Below are positions 7,430 to 8,976 of a stretch of DNA of 8,976 bases, piece by piece; within the stretch, counting starts at the first letter, position 1, and each line of letters begins with the position of its first letter. The stretch spans positions 1 through 8,976 of the forward strand of contig JAUHXW010000099.1 of NCBI GenBank assembly GCA_030426705.1, read 5' to 3'. The position numbers were made by a program, and so were the translations under genes. Under the pieces are notes generated by a model. It was not told where the DNA came from, did not search any database, and worked only from the letters and a program-made list of their open reading frames with translations. The stretch comes from Gammaproteobacteria bacterium. GTDB lineage: Bacteria; Pseudomonadota; Gammaproteobacteria; Xanthomonadales; Marinicellaceae.

Positions 7430-7882
7430 GTGCACATAGATAAATTCATCAATCAATGTTTGAGTGTCTGTGTTTTCTATTGCCACACACTCATTATTGA
7501 CACAGTAATTTGTTGAGGGTGGTTTATATACACAATCAACAAACTCTACTAAGCCACATTCTGTTCTTTGCTGGTCTATCAAATCGTGATACTTTATGTG
7601 GTTTTTATGGTTCAAAACTAAACCACAGCCGTGAATTCCCGTTGAACATTCTTCATCTTTTTCACAAGTTTGTTTTGTTTGTGATACTTGTCTGATTTGC
7701 TTGCCAATTTGTTCACATTGAGGGTTTATAATCTTAAGTTGTTCTTTATTAATTATTTCAATTGGATTTTCTTCTGGGATTTGTTCAGTAGAAGTGAATG
7801 GAGTGTCAAATATTTTGAATAGACCTATTGAAGAAAGTAACAAAAGTAGTAGGGCGATAAAGCCAAATAAAATTATTTTCAT
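7409..7882 (-). CDS. Small cysteine-rich secreted or membrane-anchored protein, function unknown
   Basis: I do not recognise a named family for this 157-residue protein. Residues 3-20 are strongly hydrophobic after a single Lys, so it is a signal peptide or an N-terminal anchor. A polar linker (about 27-50) follows. The rest has eight cysteines, at 56, 73, 79, 86, 109, 117, 127 and 132, in the arrangement TCEKDEEC...GCG...C...C...YCVNNECV. The even number and the export signal suggest disulfide bonds in the periplasm or outside the cell. The shape resembles small extracytoplasmic domains of the type C-x5-C ... C-x4-CV, but this is by eye only. No lipobox cysteine follows the hydrophobic stretch. 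The ribosome binding site is weak (TAAGACG). The last codons (KKATQN, stop) lie within the terminator shared with the efflux operon. It is lower in GC than its neighbours. Confidence 0.7.
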   Translation of the reverse strand: MKIILFGFIALLLLLLSSIGLFKIFDTPFTSTEQIPEENPIEIINKEQLKIINPQCEQIGKQIRQVSQTKQTCEKDEECSTGIHGCGLVLNHKNHIKYHDLIDQQRTECGLVEFVDCVYKPPSTNYCVNNECVAIENTDTQTLIDEFIYVHKKATQN

Positions 7883-7939
7883 GAAAACGTCTTACAGAAT
7901 TTAGAACGTTTGACTAAAAAGTTCAGTGATAAGTTCAAG

Positions 7940-7980
7940 AATACTGACCAGCTTTGTTTTAACTGGTCAGTATTTTTTTT
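7940..7980 (+). terminator. Strong hairpin plus T-run with plus-strand polarity
   Basis: AATACTGACCAG (7940-7951) and CTGGTCAGTATT (7963-7974) form a perfect 12-bp stem with an 11-nt loop, followed by a run of eight T's (7973-7980). This is a textbook intrinsic terminator for rightward transcription. Both flanking genes are leftward, however. Read on the minus strand, downstream of sodB, the stem is followed only by CTTGAACTT, a poor U-tract. It may still serve as the sodB terminator by virtue of its stem, or it may end an unannotated plus-strand transcript. Confidence 0.8.
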
Positions 7981-7991
7981 ACTTTGTTATA

Positions 7992-8570
7992 TTATTTCAA
8001 GTTTTTGGCAACAAAGTCCCAATTAACAATGTTCCAGAAGTTTTTCAGGTAAGCGCCACGATCATTGCGGGTGTCAACGTAGTAGGCATGTTCCCAGACA
8101 TCACAGGTCAACAATGGATGATAACCTTCGGTCATTGGGTTGCCGGCGTTGAAGCTGTTAACAATTTCCAAGTCGCCATCTTTGTTTTGTACCAACCAGG
8201 CCCAACCTGAGCCAAAAGTGGTCATGGCTGTTTGGTTGAATTTTTCAACAAAAGCATCAAAACCGCCAAATGCTGCATTAATTTTATCTGCCAATGCTCC
8301 AGTTGGTTCACCACCGCCGTTTGGAGAAAAGCCATTGAAATAAAAGGTGTGATTCCAGATTTGTGCAGCGTTGTTAAAAACACCACCCTCTGAATTCATG
8401 ATAATTTCTTCTAAAGATTTGCCTTCAAATTCAGTTCCTTTAACCATGTTATTCAAGTTGTTCACATAGGCGTTGTGGTGTTTGCCATAATGGTATTGTA
8501 GTGTTTCGGCAGAAATATGTGGTTCCAAAGCATTTTCTGCATAGGGTAGTGTGGGTAATTCAAATGACAT
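7992..8570 (-). CDS. sodB: Iron superoxide dismutase
   Basis: This cytoplasmic enzyme converts superoxide to oxygen and hydrogen peroxide. The 192-residue protein is co-linear with E. coli SodB (193 residues). It opens MSFELPTLPYAENALEPHIS and has metal ligands H27 (QYHYGKHH), H74 (IWNHTFY), D157 and H161 (DVWEHAYY). Gln70 in NNAAQIWNH is the outer-sphere glutamine typical of iron rather than manganese forms, and YHYGKHH with the FGSGWAWL segment is also standard. No signal peptide is present. A small difference is Cys156 beside the ligand Asp157, where E. coli has Val. AAAGGAG lies 6 nt before the ATG, a strong ribosome binding site, and a sigma70-like promoter lies about 40 nt upstream. It appears monocistronic. 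Fur or small-RNA control is common for sodB, but I see no clear site. Confidence 0.97.
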   Translation of the reverse strand: MSFELPTLPYAENALEPHISAETLQYHYGKHHNAYVNNLNNMVKGTEFEGKSLEEIIMNSEGGVFNNAAQIWNHTFYFNGFSPNGGGEPTGALADKINAAFGGFDAFVEKFNQTAMTTFGSGWAWLVQNKDGDLEIVNSFNAGNPMTEGYHPLLTCDVWEHAYYVDTRNDRGAYLKNFWNIVNWDFVAKNLK

Positions 8571-8607
8571 AGAGTGCTCCTTTATAAAATTAAGTTTTCA
8601 ACAGCCA

Positions 8608-8636
8608 CATATATAGGGCCTAAAATCTTGATTCAA
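8608..8636 (-). promoter_or_regulatory. Probable sodB promoter
   Basis: Read on the minus strand, TTGAAT (8636-8631) and TATATG (8613-8608) are separated by 17 nt and precede the sodB start by about 40 nt. Each element matches the sigma70 consensus at four positions. The ribosome binding site AAAGGAG (8583-8577) lies between the promoter and the ATG. Confidence 0.5.
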
Positions 8637-8710
8637 ATGGTTATTTTAGTTTTTCTCTGTGTGTGGAATGTGAAAAGTGACATAATGTTGCTATCCGTAT
8701 CATATAAGGT

Positions 8711-8900
8711 GTCTTGCTTCCCTTCTTTTATCCTGCGGATAAAAACCGGCTTCGCAAGACTTCGAGTAATTGAGCGCTCGACCTTCTGATTCGTTACACT
8801 CACGGCTTATCGAGCATTACATCAAGGCTTCTTTCCTTCGCCAAACCGCCTTGACTTCATGCTCTGCCTAACCAGGTCGGCGGGTCGCTTCGCTTCGATA
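8711..8900. repeat. Structured non-coding block with nested inverted repeats
   Basis: No convincing gene occurs between the sodB promoter and the window end. From about 8711 the sequence becomes visibly richer in G and C and dense in inverted repeats. The first hairpin nests GTCTTGC / GCAAGAC (8711-8717, 8754-8760) around TTTTATCC / GGATAAAA (8726-8733, 8737-8744) with a 3-nt loop. The second pairs GAGCAT / ATGCTC (8812-8817, 8859-8864) and TCAAGGC / GCCTTGA (8822-8828, 8848-8854) with a symmetric 4x4 internal loop. GAGCGCTC at 8772-8779 is a perfect palindrome, and CTTCG occurs five times. It resembles a composite dispersed repeat or a small non-autonomous element, but no terminal repeats or target duplication were found. 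A structured RNA is the alternative. Confidence 0.5.
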
Positions 8901-8976
8901 TCTATTTTTTTATACTAGTAATGCAAGTTGATGTTCTTTGAACTGCTTAAGGGCTATTCACAATGGATCCCCGATT

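Noticed and set aside
8574..8789. 71-codon open frame on the plus strand upstream of sodB
   Set aside because: It covers the sodB ribosome binding site and promoter and part of the hairpin block. It has no ribosome binding site and no recognisable protein features.
8866..8976. Integron attC site suggested by GCCTAAC at 8866-8872 and nearby hairpins
   Set aside because: No GTTRRRY partner lies at a suitable distance on the right side, and the hairpins are on the wrong side of the heptamer. No integrase or cassette gene is visible.
8964..8976. ATG at 8964 as the start of a further gene
   Set aside because: Only four codons are visible, there is no ribosome binding site, and the bases better fit the edge of a palindromic repeat.
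1..8976. CRISPR array, tRNA, rRNA or transposase gene
   Set aside because: No regularly spaced direct repeats, tRNA-like cloverleaf, rRNA segments or transposase motifs were recognised on either strand.

Overview
This window looks like an ordinary chromosomal segment of a moderately AT-rich Gram-negative bacterium, most likely a gammaproteobacterium. The iron superoxide dismutase at the right follows the E. coli SodB layout almost residue for residue. The cyclohydrolase half of the riboflavin enzyme at the left closely resembles E. coli RibA. An RND efflux pair implies a two-membrane envelope. No genus can be assigned from the sequence alone.

Layout, left to right. (1) Positions 1-1110 (+) hold the 3' part of ribBA, the bifunctional riboflavin-pathway enzyme, cut by the window start. 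(2) Positions 1111-1244 form a convergent spacer with a long inverted repeat of the CTTCGACAGGCTCAG type. (3) Positions 1245-2708 (-) encode a Tat-exported amidohydrolase-2 family protein with an unusually long leader before the twin-arginine motif. (4) Positions 2709-2999 are a divergent intergenic region with a 17-nt near-perfect inverted repeat, a good operator candidate. (5) Positions 3000-4193 and 4225-7380 (+) form a two-gene operon for a periplasmic adaptor and an RND inner-membrane transporter. It ends at a strong terminator at 7397-7429. (6) Positions 7409-7882 (-) encode a small cysteine-rich exported or membrane-anchored protein of unknown function, whose last codons lie inside that terminator. 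(7) Positions 7940-7980 hold a strong hairpin plus T-run whose polarity does not match either flanking gene. (8) Positions 7992-8570 (-) are sodB with a recognisable promoter and ribosome binding site. (9) Positions 8571-8976 have no credible gene. They contain the sodB promoter, a cluster of nested inverted repeats at about 8711-8900, and possibly the edge of a dispersed repeat at the very end.

The genes do not form one pathway. The adaptor and transporter work together as a drug or metabolite efflux pump and need an outer-membrane channel encoded elsewhere. RibBA starts flavin synthesis, the amidohydrolase is a periplasmic enzyme of unknown substrate, and SodB removes cytoplasmic superoxide. 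I found no clear new multi-gene system. The points most worth a second look are the non-coding ones (the structured block at 8711-8900, the wrong-way terminator at 7940-7980 and the inverted repeat at 2791-2920) and two protein oddities (the Tat leader and the eight-cysteine protein).
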